This document shows positions 17,380-25,396 of a DNA stretch of 64,000 nucleotides, one piece after another. The notes beneath the pieces were generated by a model. The model was given only the letters and a program-made list of their open reading frames with translations, was not told the origin of the DNA and searched no databases. Source of the stretch: an uncultured Lewinella sp. (GTDB lineage Bacteria; Bacteroidota; Bacteroidia; Chitinophagales; Saprospiraceae); assembly GCA_937873655.1 (NCBI GenBank), contig CALMYQ010000201.1:36405-100404 (forward strand), given 5' to 3'. The position numbers and the translations under genes are program-made. Position 1 is the stretch's first letter; each line of letters begins with the position of its first letter.

Positions 17380-17431
17380 CGGCAATTTCCCAAAATATTA
17401 TTTCAATTAAGGTCGATTTTTTTAATAAAAA

Positions 17432-18223
17432 TCAACGATCGCGGTCATTGCGGTCACGACGGCCCCCGCCGCTGCCACCTCTTCCGCCTCTTCCGCCACG
17501 GCGGCCTCCCCTATCCTGACGGTCACCGCGTTCGCGATCACCGCCGCCGCTGCCGGTTTCCTTCTTGGTCACACCAACGTGGGGAGACAGGTCGCGTTTG
17601 CCGAGCACTTCACCTTTGCACAACCAGACCTTGATACCGATAATGCCGTAAACGGTAAGGGCTTCCTTGAGGGAATAGTCGATATCGGCGCGGAAGGTAT
17701 GCAGGGGCGTACGGCCTTCTTTGAACTCTTCGGACCTGGACATGTCGGCGCCGTTCAGACGGCCGGAGATCCTCACCTTGATGCCTTCGGCTCCGGCCCG
17801 CATTGTGGACTGGATGGCCATTTTGATGGCACGGCGGTAGTTGATCCTGGCTTCAAGCTGTTTGGCGACGGATTCCGCGACGATGGCAGCATCCAGTTCG
17901 GGCTTCCGGATCTCTACGATATTGATCTGGACGTCCTTACCTGTGAGTTTTTTCAGCTCTTCGCGGATGCGATCCACTTCCTGGCCGCCTTTACCGATGA
18001 TGATACCGGGGCGGGAGGTGTGGATAGTCACCGTGATCCGCTTCAGCGTCCGTTCGATGATAATGCGAGCGATACCGCCTTTGGGGATACGGGCATCGAG
18101 ATAGACGCGGATTTTTTCATCCTCGACGACTTTCTGGCCGAAATCCTTGTCGGCAAACCAGTTGGATTCCCATCCCCTGATGATGCCTAAGCGGTTACCT
18201 ATTGGATTTGTCTTTTGACCCAT
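17432..18223 (-). CDS. rpsC: 30S ribosomal protein S3 with Arg/Gly-rich tail
   Basis: The 263-residue protein has the KH domain with RPGIIIGKGGQEVDRIREEL and the C-terminal S3 domain through TVYGIIGIKVWLCKGEVL. After about residue 220 comes a 40-residue tail of Gly, Arg and Asp with repeated GGR and RGG units, ending NDRDR. Most S3 proteins lack such a tail or have a shorter one. S3 forms the mRNA entry channel with S4 and S5. Confidence 0.98.
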   Translation of the reverse strand: MGQKTNPIGNRLGIIRGWESNWFADKDFGQKVVEDEKIRVYLDARIPKGGIARIIIERTLKRITVTIHTSRPGIIIGKGGQEVDRIREELKKLTGKDVQINIVEIRKPELDAAIVAESVAKQLEARINYRRAIKMAIQSTMRAGAEGIKVRISGRLNGADMSRSEEFKEGRTPLHTFRADIDYSLKEALTVYGIIGIKVWLCKGEVLGKRDLSPHVGVTKKETGSGGGDRERGDRQDRGGRRGGRGGRGGSGGGRRDRNDRDR

Positions 18224-18249
18224 TATGAGAAAATTGGTAGAAATTTATA

Positions 18250-18651
18250 TTAATCTTCCGATTCTTCCGTTGCATCAACGGCGACTACGCCTTCGGTGGC
18301 GAGCGGTTTGCGATTCTCAACGACCAACGTAACGTGGTTGGTGCGTTTGCGAATGCGGTGCGCGCGGCCGTGTGGTGCAGGGCGGATGCGTTTCAGCATG
18401 GCGCCCTCGTCAGAAAAGGCCAGTTTGACCACCAGATTGTAGTCATCGGCGCTTTCGGAGCCGCCGGCTTTGTTCTCCCAGTTGGAAATAGCCGACAAGA
18501 GCAGTTTTTCCACCCAGATAGCCCCTTCCCGCTTGCTATAGCGCAGAATAGCCAACGCGTCGTCAACGCGCTTACCCCGAATGTTATCAACGATCAGCCT
18601 CATCTTGCGGGCCGACATCGGGATGTTCTTCAATTTAGCTACTGCTTCCAT
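18250..18651 (-). CDS. rplV: 50S ribosomal protein L22
   Basis: The 133-residue protein has PMSARKMRLIVDNIRGKRVD at the start and the tunnel-hairpin region RIRPAPHGRAHRIRKRTNHV. The tip of that hairpin lines the nascent-chain tunnel. A short acidic tail ends ATEESED. It lies between rpsS and rpsC. Confidence 0.99.
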   Translation of the reverse strand: MEAVAKLKNIPMSARKMRLIVDNIRGKRVDDALAILRYSKREGAIWVEKLLLSAISNWENKAGGSESADDYNLVVKLAFSDEGAMLKRIRPAPHGRAHRIRKRTNHVTLVVENRKPLATEGVVAVDATEESED

Positions 18652-18711
18652 TTTACTTCAAAATTATACGGTGCGGCCACCTTGAAACTGCCGGCGACCT
18701 GTATAAAAAAA

Positions 18712-18981
18712 TTATTTCTTGCGGTTGCCCGAGTGCCCTTTAAAGTTGCGGGTCGGTGCGAATTCGCCCAGTTTGTGTCCTACCATGTTTTCCGTTACGA
18801 AAACAGGGACGAAGGTCTTGCCGTTGTGAACGGCGATGGTTTCGCCGACCATATCCGGAACGATCATGGAGGCTCTGGACCAGGTCTTGATCACTGTTTT
18901 CCTATTGGATTCTTTGGCTTTCAGGACTTTGTCCATCAGCTTGTGGAACACGTAAGGGCCTTTTTTGATTGATCTTGCCAT
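18712..18981 (-). CDS. rpsS: 30S ribosomal protein S19
   Basis: The 89-residue protein begins MARSIKKGPYVFHKLMDKV and carries the S19 signature block MVGHKLGEFAPTRNFKGH. S19 sits in the 30S head beside S13. It follows rplB after 46 bases. Confidence 0.99.
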   Translation of the reverse strand: MARSIKKGPYVFHKLMDKVLKAKESNRKTVIKTWSRASMIVPDMVGETIAVHNGKTFVPVFVTENMVGHKLGEFAPTRNFKGHSGNRKK

Positions 18982-19027
18982 TGCTGAAAATCACTTTAAA
19001 GAATATCAGGAAATCCTGTTCTGTCAA

Positions 19028-19858
19028 TTAGTTCTTGTTCTTCCGGCGCGAGATAATCAGGCGGTTGGAGCTCTTGGTCCTGCTCCGGGTCTTCTGGCCT
19101 TTGGCCATAATGCCGGTACGAGACCTGGGGTGCCCACCGGTTGCCCGTCCTTCGCCACCGCCCATCGGGTGGTCGACCGGGTTCATGGCAACACCGCGGT
19201 TTCGCGGTCTGCGGCCCAACCAGCGCTTGCGCCCGGCTTTACCCAGTGACTGGAGGCCGTGGTCGGGGTTGGAGGTAGCGCCGATGGTTGCCTTACAGGT
19301 GAGCAGCACGCGGCGGACCTCACCGGAGGGCAATTTCACGACTGCGTACCGGTCTTCCCGGCCCATCATCACACCGTTGGTGCCGGCGCTCCTTGCCAGG
19401 GCGGCCCCTTTGCCGGGGGTCATCTCGATGGCATGGATGTCGGAGCCAAGGGGAATTTCCTTCAGGAACAAGGCGTTGCCGATATTGGGCGGCGCACCTG
19501 CCCCGGAGAGGACTTTATCTCCTACTTTCAGGCCTTTGGGCGCCAGGATATAGCGCTTTTCCCCGTCTGTGTAGTCCAACAGGGCGATAAAAGCGGTTCT
19601 GTTCGGGTCGTATTCAATCGTTTTAACGATTGCGGGCACACCGTCCTTGTTCCGCTTCATGTCGATGATGCGATAACGGCGCTTGTGGCCGCCGCCCCGG
19701 TAACGCACGGTCATTTTACCTGCGTGGTTTCGACCACCGCTTTTTTTAATCGGTGCGAGGAGGCTTTTTTCGGGCTGGTCAGTCGTGACCTCGGCATAAG
19801 CGTTCCCCAGGCGAAAACGGGTACCGGGAGTAATCGGATTAAATTTCTTTATAGCCAT
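19028..19858 (-). CDS. rplB: 50S ribosomal protein L2
   Basis: The 276-residue protein is a core part of the peptidyl-transferase centre. It has GGRNHAGKMTVRYRGGGHKR near residue 50 and the C-terminal NPVDHPMGGGEGRATGGHP with the functionally important His. It lies between rplW and rpsS in the S10 operon. Confidence 0.99.
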   Translation of the reverse strand: MAIKKFNPITPGTRFRLGNAYAEVTTDQPEKSLLAPIKKSGGRNHAGKMTVRYRGGGHKRRYRIIDMKRNKDGVPAIVKTIEYDPNRTAFIALLDYTDGEKRYILAPKGLKVGDKVLSGAGAPPNIGNALFLKEIPLGSDIHAIEMTPGKGAALARSAGTNGVMMGREDRYAVVKLPSGEVRRVLLTCKATIGATSNPDHGLQSLGKAGRKRWLGRRPRNRGVAMNPVDHPMGGGEGRATGGHPRSRTGIMAKGQKTRSRTKSSNRLIISRRKNKN

Positions 19859-19872
19859 CGCTAAGAGACAAT

Positions 19873-20169
19873 TTAAAGTTCACCAAAGAAGTCAATTTCT
19901 TCCCCTTGCGCCAAGGTGACAACCGCCTTTTTGAAAGAGGAAACACGGCCGCGGACCACGCTGGTACGGGTATTGCGATTTTTGGCTTTCGCCGGCATCA
20001 CAAGGGTATTGACGGATTCGACGTTCACCCCGTACATTGCTTCAATCGCCTTTTTGATTTCGATTTTGTTGGCCTTTTTGTCCACCACGAAGCTGTACTG
20101 ATTGACCTTTGAGGTCAGGCTTTCTGCTTTTTCCGTGATGAGGGGCCGGATTAAAATCGTCCTTGCCAT
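19873..20169 (-). CDS. rplW: 50S ribosomal protein L23
   Basis: The 98-residue protein begins MARTILIRPLITEKAESLTS and has the L23 pattern YSFVVDKKANKIEIKKAIEA. L23 is the docking site for trigger factor and SRP at the tunnel exit. It lies between rplD and rplB. Confidence 0.98.
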   Translation of the reverse strand: MARTILIRPLITEKAESLTSKVNQYSFVVDKKANKIEIKKAIEAMYGVNVESVNTLVMPAKAKNRNTRTSVVRGRVSSFKKAVVTLAQGEEIDFFGEL

Positions 20170-20203
20170 GATATTTATGCTGTTTGCCGGACAGGGCCGG
20201 ACA

Positions 20204-20833
20204 TTAACGATCTAGGTTTTCAATAATTTTCGAAACGGCGCTTTCGCTCAGCACCAGAGTGCCGCCGTTCATGATCTGATAGGTATTCAGATCGGCGGCG
20301 CGCACGACGGCTGCCCGTTGCAGGTTGCGGCAGGAGAGGTAGACCTCTTTTTCGTAATCTGCGGTAACGAGGAGGGATTTTTTATCCGTCAGTTGCAGGC
20401 TGCTCAGGATGGATTTGTAGGCTTTGGTTTTCGGCGCTTCGAAAGAAAAGTCTTCTACAACCACCAGTTGGCCGCCGGCTGCTTTGCTGGACAGGGCGGA
20501 TTTACGCGCGAGGCGCTTCACTTTTTTGTTCAGCTGGATGCCGTAATCGCGCGGTTTGGGGCCGAATACGCGACCGCCGCCGCGGAACAACGGGTTATTG
20601 ATATCGCCTTTACGGGAGCCGCCGGTTCCTTTCTGGCGGTGCAACTTGCGGGTGGAACCGCTGAGTTCGCTGCGTTCCTTTGATTTATGGGTACCCTGAC
20701 GCTGGTGGGCCAGGTATTGTTTAACGGACAGGTAAACGGCGTGCTCGTTGGGTTCTATGCCGAAAACGCTTTCCGGGAGATCGATTTCCCTTCCGGTGGA
20801 TTGTCCTTGTATGTTGAGCACTTCGAGTTTCAT
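20204..20833 (-). CDS. rplD: 50S ribosomal protein L4
   Basis: The 209-residue protein has the tunnel loop region KLHRQKGTGGSRKGDINNPL and FRGGGRVFGPKPRDYGIQLN. In E. coli L4 is also the regulator of the S10 operon; whether this one regulates is not visible. It lies between rplC and rplW. Confidence 0.99.
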   Translation of the reverse strand: MKLEVLNIQGQSTGREIDLPESVFGIEPNEHAVYLSVKQYLAHQRQGTHKSKERSELSGSTRKLHRQKGTGGSRKGDINNPLFRGGGRVFGPKPRDYGIQLNKKVKRLARKSALSSKAAGGQLVVVEDFSFEAPKTKAYKSILSSLQLTDKKSLLVTADYEKEVYLSCRNLQRAAVVRAADLNTYQIMNGGTLVLSESAVSKIIENLDR

Positions 20834-20870
20834 CGCAGTTGGATTAAACTTTCAGCAAATGCTGAGATGA

Positions 20871-21497
20871 TTAAATCTTTTTTTCAAGGATAATGGTTGC
20901 TCCCTTATGCCCGGGGATAGCCCCTTTGACCAGGATCAGGTTTTGCTCAGGGAAAACCTTGAGGACGCGCAGGTTTTTGACCGTTACCTGCTGACCGCCA
21001 TCGCGGCCTGCCATGCGCATGCCTTTGAATACCTTGGAAGGGAAAGAGGAGGCACCGATAGAGCCCGGCGCCCGGCCGCGGTTGTGCTGGCCGTGGGTCT
21101 GGTCGTTAACCCCGCTGAAGCCGTGGCGTTTGACAACGCCCTGGAAGCCTTTGCCTTTGGTGACGCCGATCGCATTGATGGTATCGCCTTCAGTAAAAAC
21201 GTCTGCTACGTTGACTTCTTCGCCAAGGGCTTTGCCGATGCTGAAGTTGCGGAATTCAACGACTTTTCTTTTAGGCGTGGTGCCTGCTTTCTGGAAATGG
21301 CCCAGGAGCGGCTGGGTTGTATTTTTTTCTTTGGCCTCGCCAAAGCCGAGCTGAACGGCAGAGTAGCCGTCGGTATCCTCGGTTTTTACCTGGGTGACAA
21401 CACAGGGGCCTGCTTCAACAACTGTGCAAGCCACATTCTTACCGGCACCGTCATAGATGCTGGTCATCCCGATTTTTTTACCAATTAATCCGTTCAT
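20871..21497 (-). CDS. rplC: 50S ribosomal protein L3
   Basis: The 208-residue protein starts at MNGLIGKKIGMTSIYDGAGK (21497). The longer open frame upstream has no L3 homology. The L3 signature GFQGVVKRHGFSGVNDQTHG and the HNRGRAPGSIGASSFPSKV loop are present. L3 helps form the peptidyl-transferase centre. It is preceded by a 140-base gap to rpsJ. Confidence 0.98.
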   Translation of the reverse strand: MNGLIGKKIGMTSIYDGAGKNVACTVVEAGPCVVTQVKTEDTDGYSAVQLGFGEAKEKNTTQPLLGHFQKAGTTPKRKVVEFRNFSIGKALGEEVNVADVFTEGDTINAIGVTKGKGFQGVVKRHGFSGVNDQTHGQHNRGRAPGSIGASSFPSKVFKGMRMAGRDGGQQVTVKNLRVLKVFPEQNLILVKGAIPGHKGATIILEKKI

Positions 21498-21637
21498 CCT
21501 TGATGAATTTATATCAGCTTTCGCCTGACAGCCATGAAAAGGGTCATTGTCAAGGTACAAAGCGTTTGACGCGCCGGCCGCACGGTGCGGGACGGCAACA
21601 ACCCTGTTTCAAACGGAAGCTGATCCGTTGATTAAGG

Positions 21638-21946
21638 TTACGTCAGTTTAACTTGAATGTCTACGCCGCTCGGCAGTTCCAATTTAGAAAGTGCATCTAC
21701 CGTTTTCTGGGTGGGCGTGTAGATCTCGATGAGGCGCTTGTGGGTACGCAACTGGAACTGCTCCCGAGACTTCTTATTGACGTGCGGTGAACGGAGCACG
21801 GTATAAATATTCTTCTCGGTGGGCAGCGGAATCGGTCCAGCTACAATAGCTCCACTGTTACGGACCGTTTTTACGATTTTCTCGGTAGATTTATCCACCA
21901 GATTGTGATCATAAGAACGGAGTTTGATTCTGATCTTCTGATTCAT
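21638..21946 (-). CDS. rpsJ: 30S ribosomal protein S10
   Basis: The 102-residue protein begins MNQKIRIKLRSYDHNLVDKS and has the S10 signature AGPIPLPTEKNIYTVLRSPH. S10 is both a 30S head protein and the NusE antitermination factor. It follows fusA directly, with no tuf gene between, and begins the S10 block. Confidence 0.99.
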   Translation of the reverse strand: MNQKIRIKLRSYDHNLVDKSTEKIVKTVRNSGAIVAGPIPLPTEKNIYTVLRSPHVNKKSREQFQLRTHKRLIEIYTPTQKTVDALSKLELPSGVDIQVKLT

Positions 21947-21986
21947 GCCTTCAACGAATTATTATGTCAAATTTTTAGGTTGTTAA

Positions 21987-22029
21987 TCCAGGGGGAGCCT
22001 TGACGCTTTTGTCCCGGACTCCCCCTGGA
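21987..22029 (-). other. Long hairpin between fusA and rpsJ
   Basis: A perfect 11-bp stem (21987-21997 with 22019-22029) encloses a 21-base loop, 12 bases after the fusA stop. No clear U-run follows on the minus strand, so it may be a processing or attenuation structure rather than a simple terminator. Confidence 0.6.
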
Positions 22030-22040
22030 CCTTATTTAAT

Positions 22041-24176
22041 TCAGGCTTTAACCAAGCCTTTTGCTTTTTCAATAACTTCCTTGGCGATACCTTCCGGCGC
22101 CGGGTTGTAGTGGGAGAACTCCATGCTGGAGCTGGCCCGGCCCGAGGTGATGGTTCGCAGGGAGGTGACATAGCCGAACATTTCTGCCAGGGGCACTTCA
22201 GCCTGGATGGCTACGGCGCCGCCCGGGCGGGAATCCTGCCCTTTCGGCAAACCGCGGCGGCGGTTGAGGTCACCGATCACGGCGCCGACGTAATCATCGG
22301 GCGTAACGACTTCCAGTTTCATGATCGGTTCCAGGATCACCGGCTTGGCTTTGGGCGCTGCGGCACGGAAGCCGTCTTTGGCGCAAAGTTCGAAGGCGAT
22401 CGGTTTGGAGTCCACAGCGTGCATAGAACCGTCAAAAACGCGGACTTTCATGCTGTCGATATTGTAACCGGCCAGAATACCGCCGTCCATCATGGCTTTG
22501 AAACCATCCTGGATCGGCTTCATGTAGTTCTTATCGATAGAGCCGCCGACAATACCCCAGACGAACTGGAGTTTGAGTTTGCCGCTCTTGAAGTCTTCTG
22601 ATTCGAGGAATTCCTTGTCGGCCGGGCCGAGTTCGAATTCCATATCGGCGAACAAACCGGCGCCACCGGACTGTTTCTTGAGGCGTTCGCGGTGGGTAAC
22701 CATCTGGGTGAGGGTTTCCTTGTAGTTCACCTGCGGGGCGCCCTGGTTGACCTCGAGTTTGAACTCGCGGCGGAGGCGGTCGACGATGATTTCGAGGTGC
22801 AATTCGCCCATACCGCTGATAACGGTCTGGTTGGTATCTTCGTCGTAACGCACGCGGAAGGTCGGGTCCTCTTCAGCCAGTTTGGCGAGGGCCAGGCCCA
22901 GTTTATCCATATCTTTCTGGGATTTGGGTTCCACGGCTATACCGATAACCGGCTCGGGGAAGACCATACTTTCCAGAACGATGGGTTTGTCGAGTGCGCA
23001 AAGCGTATCACCGGTGCGGATGTCCTTAAAACCAACGGCTGCGGCGATATCGCCGGCTTCTACCCGGTCGATCGGGTTCTGCTTATTGGCGTGCATCTGA
23101 TACAAGCGCGAGATCCGTTCTTTGGAATCCGAACGCGTATTGAGCACATAGGAACCTGCATCCAGTGCGCCGGAATAGACGCGCATGAAAGCCAGACGGC
23201 CTACATAGGGGTCGGTAGCGATCTTGAATGCGAGGGCTGCAAAGGGATCGTCAACGGATGGGCGGCGGATTTCTTCCGCTTCCGTATCCGGGTTGGTCCC
23301 TTTGACGGCGTCCACGTCCAGCGGAGAAGGCAGGAAAGCGCAAACTGCGTCGAGTACTGCCTGTACGCCTTTGTTTTTGAAGGCCGTACCGCACATCATG
23401 GGTACGAATTTCATATCGCAAACCGCAGAGCGGATAGCGGCCCGCATTTCATCCGGAGAGATGGAATCGGGATCTTCGAAATATTTCTCCATGAGGGTCT
23501 CGTCGTATTCAGCGACGGCCTCAAGCAGTTTTTCGCGCCATTCGGCAACGGTTTCGACGAGGTCTTCCGGGGTTTCGATGACCTCATAGGTCATTCCCTG
23601 GTCGTGTTCGTTCCAAACGATTGCCTGGTTGGTGATCAGATCGACAACGCCTTTGAAGCGCTCTTCGGCGCCGATGGGCACCTGGAGCGGGATAGCGACG
23701 GAGCCGAGTTTTTCTTTCACGTCATTGACGACGGAAAAGAAGTCGGCGCCTGAGCGGTCCATTTTGTTGACGAAACCGATGCGGGGCACTTTATAGTTAT
23801 CAGCCAGGCGCCAGTTGGTTTCCGACTGCGGCTCTACGCCACTGACGGCGCAGAAGAGGAACACCAGCCCGTCCAGAACGCGGAGGGAGCGGTTAACCTC
23901 AACTGTGAAATCCACGTGGCCCGGAGTATCGATGATGTTAACGGTGTATTCCTGGTCTTTCCAACGCCAGCTGGTTTTGGTGGCGGCGGAGGTGATGGTG
24001 ATACCGCGTTCCTGTTCTTGCTCCATCCAGTCCATGGTAGCTGCGCCGTCGTGTACTTCGCCGATCTTGTGGCTAAGACCGGTATAATAGAGTACGCGCT
24101 CGGTTGTGGTCGTTTTACCGGCGTCGATGTGCGCCGCGATACCAATGTTTCTGGTGAATTTTAAATCCTTTGCCAT
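22041..24176 (-). CDS. fusA: Elongation factor G
   Basis: The 711-residue translocation GTPase has a G1 loop in NIGIAAHIDAGKTTTTERVL, the switch region QEQERGITITSAATKTSW, G3 DTPGHVDFT, and G4 NKMDRSGADFF. Domain IV ends with the usual tip and GYVTSLRTITSGRASSSMEF near the C-terminus. It lies between rpsG and rpsJ in the str block. Confidence 0.99.
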   Translation of the reverse strand: MAKDLKFTRNIGIAAHIDAGKTTTTERVLYYTGLSHKIGEVHDGAATMDWMEQEQERGITITSAATKTSWRWKDQEYTVNIIDTPGHVDFTVEVNRSLRVLDGLVFLFCAVSGVEPQSETNWRLADNYKVPRIGFVNKMDRSGADFFSVVNDVKEKLGSVAIPLQVPIGAEERFKGVVDLITNQAIVWNEHDQGMTYEVIETPEDLVETVAEWREKLLEAVAEYDETLMEKYFEDPDSISPDEMRAAIRSAVCDMKFVPMMCGTAFKNKGVQAVLDAVCAFLPSPLDVDAVKGTNPDTEAEEIRRPSVDDPFAALAFKIATDPYVGRLAFMRVYSGALDAGSYVLNTRSDSKERISRLYQMHANKQNPIDRVEAGDIAAAVGFKDIRTGDTLCALDKPIVLESMVFPEPVIGIAVEPKSQKDMDKLGLALAKLAEEDPTFRVRYDEDTNQTVISGMGELHLEIIVDRLRREFKLEVNQGAPQVNYKETLTQMVTHRERLKKQSGGAGLFADMEFELGPADKEFLESEDFKSGKLKLQFVWGIVGGSIDKNYMKPIQDGFKAMMDGGILAGYNIDSMKVRVFDGSMHAVDSKPIAFELCAKDGFRAAAPKAKPVILEPIMKLEVVTPDDYVGAVIGDLNRRRGLPKGQDSRPGGAVAIQAEVPLAEMFGYVTSLRTITSGRASSSMEFSHYNPAPEGIAKEVIEKAKGLVKA

Positions 24177-24216
24177 GATATTAATCCTTCACGGGATTTA
24201 TAAATACGAAATCAAA

Positions 24217-24684
24217 TTAAACACGGAAGTGAGCGAACGCGCGGTTGGATTCAGCCATTTTGTGGGTATCCTCCTTACGTTTGACTGCTGCGCCTTCGCC
24301 TTTGCTGGCTGCGATCACTTCGGCGGCCAGTTTTTCGGCCATTCCCTTGCCGCTGCGGGCGCGGGAGAAGCGGATCAGCCATTTCATCCCGATGGAAACC
24401 TTGCGTTTTGCGCGGATCTCGGTCGGGATCTGGAAGGTAGCGCCACCAATACGGCGGCTGCGAACCTCCACTTGAGGCATTACGTTGTTTAGGGCTTTTT
24501 TCCAGATGCCGTGTTCATCCTGAGCGGTGCGCTCTTTGACGATGTCCATTGCATCATAGAAAATACGGAAGGCGGTTCCTTTTTTGCCTTCCCACATCAT
24601 GTTGTTGACAAATTGGGTGACCATCGGATCCTGATAGCGAGGATCTGGTGCGATGAATCTCAATTTGGGTTTTCTTTTCCTCAT
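24217..24684 (-). CDS. rpsG: 30S ribosomal protein S7
   Basis: The 155-residue protein starts MRKRKPKLRFIAPDPRYQDP at the ATG at 24684; an in-frame TTG three codons upstream is less likely. It has the S7 block NNVMPQVEVRSRRIGGATFQ, and MAESNRAFAHFRV at the end. S7 nucleates the 30S head. It lies between rpsL and fusA. Confidence 0.98.
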   Translation of the reverse strand: MRKRKPKLRFIAPDPRYQDPMVTQFVNNMMWEGKKGTAFRIFYDAMDIVKERTAQDEHGIWKKALNNVMPQVEVRSRRIGGATFQIPTEIRAKRKVSIGMKWLIRFSRARSGKGMAEKLAAEVIAASKGEGAAVKRKEDTHKMAESNRAFAHFRV

Positions 24685-24736
24685 GGTTGTCAATTAGCGG
24701 TTTCGCCTGCCGGGGGCAGGTACCAAAACATAATTA

Positions 24737-25111
24737 TTATTTTTTAGGTCTCTTGGTTCCGTACCGGGAGCGGCTTTGTTTGCGATCGTTTACACCTGCC
24801 GTATCCAAAGCGCCGCGAACGATGGTGTAGCGAACACCGGGAAGGTCTTTCACCCTACCTCCGCGGATAAGCACGATGGAGTGCTCCTGGAGGTTGTGAC
24901 CTTCGCCCGGAATGTAGGCGATCACCTCGATCTGGTTGGTCAGACGAACCTTAGCCACCTTGCGCAAGGCCGAGTTGGGTTTTTTCGGCGTAGTAGTGTA
25001 TACACGGGTACATACGCCACGTTTCTGGGGGCATGCATCCAATGCGCGCGATTTGCTTTTTACTTCTACTTTCCGCCGCCCGTGGCGAACAAGCTGATTA
25101 ATGGTTGGCAT
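24737..25111 (-). CDS. rpsL: 30S ribosomal protein S12
   Basis: The 124-residue decoding-centre protein begins MPTINQLVRHGRRKVEVKSK. It shows KKPNSALRKVAKVRLTN and PGEGHNLQEHSIVLIRGGRV. The first of these keeps the Lys whose mutation gives streptomycin resistance in other bacteria. It is the first gene of the 33-gene cluster. The bases before the ATG are AT-rich with no Shine-Dalgarno motif. Confidence 0.99.
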   Translation of the reverse strand: MPTINQLVRHGRRKVEVKSKSRALDACPQKRGVCTRVYTTTPKKPNSALRKVAKVRLTNQIEVIAYIPGEGHNLQEHSIVLIRGGRVKDLPGVRYTIVRGALDTAGVNDRKQSRSRYGTKRPKK

Positions 25112-25197
25112 AATTTTTTCGATTAAAAACTCTTGTAAACCTTGCCTTTAAAGGGTTTTAACGGCGGCATAACATACCCCTCCCCGAAAAGCGAATG

Positions 25198-25227
25198 CAA
25201 AGGTATAGCTTTTGATCCGAAAAACAA
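25198..25227 (-). promoter_or_regulatory. Main promoter of the str-S10-spc-alpha cluster
   Basis: On the minus strand TTG (25227-25225), 19 bases, then TACCTTTG (25205-25198) gives a full match in sequence and spacing to the Bacteroidota housekeeping promoter. Transcription would start about 83 bases before rpsL. The rest of the gap up to 25396 holds two copies of TGCGGCCCGTCCC and no gene. Confidence 0.85.
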
Positions 25228-25396
25228 TGGCTGAATAAAAAAAATATTTGGTTTTGTTGCGGCCCGTCCCCCGTACTAAAAATTGTGCGGCCCGTCCCGG
25301 AAAACGGTATCAGAAATAAAGTTTGGCATTTACAAAAGATCGGACAATATTATTGCCGGATCTGCCGGGCAAAGTTGACGGTTGGAGGCCCAAAAA

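Noticed and set aside
22692..23753. Open frame of 353 codons on the plus strand
   Set aside because: Antisense to fusA; a typical mirror frame of a highly expressed gene.
25112..25396. tRNA or other RNA gene upstream of rpsL
   Set aside because: No cloverleaf could be drawn; the stretch is explained by the promoter, the leader and a duplicated TGCGGCCCGTCCC.
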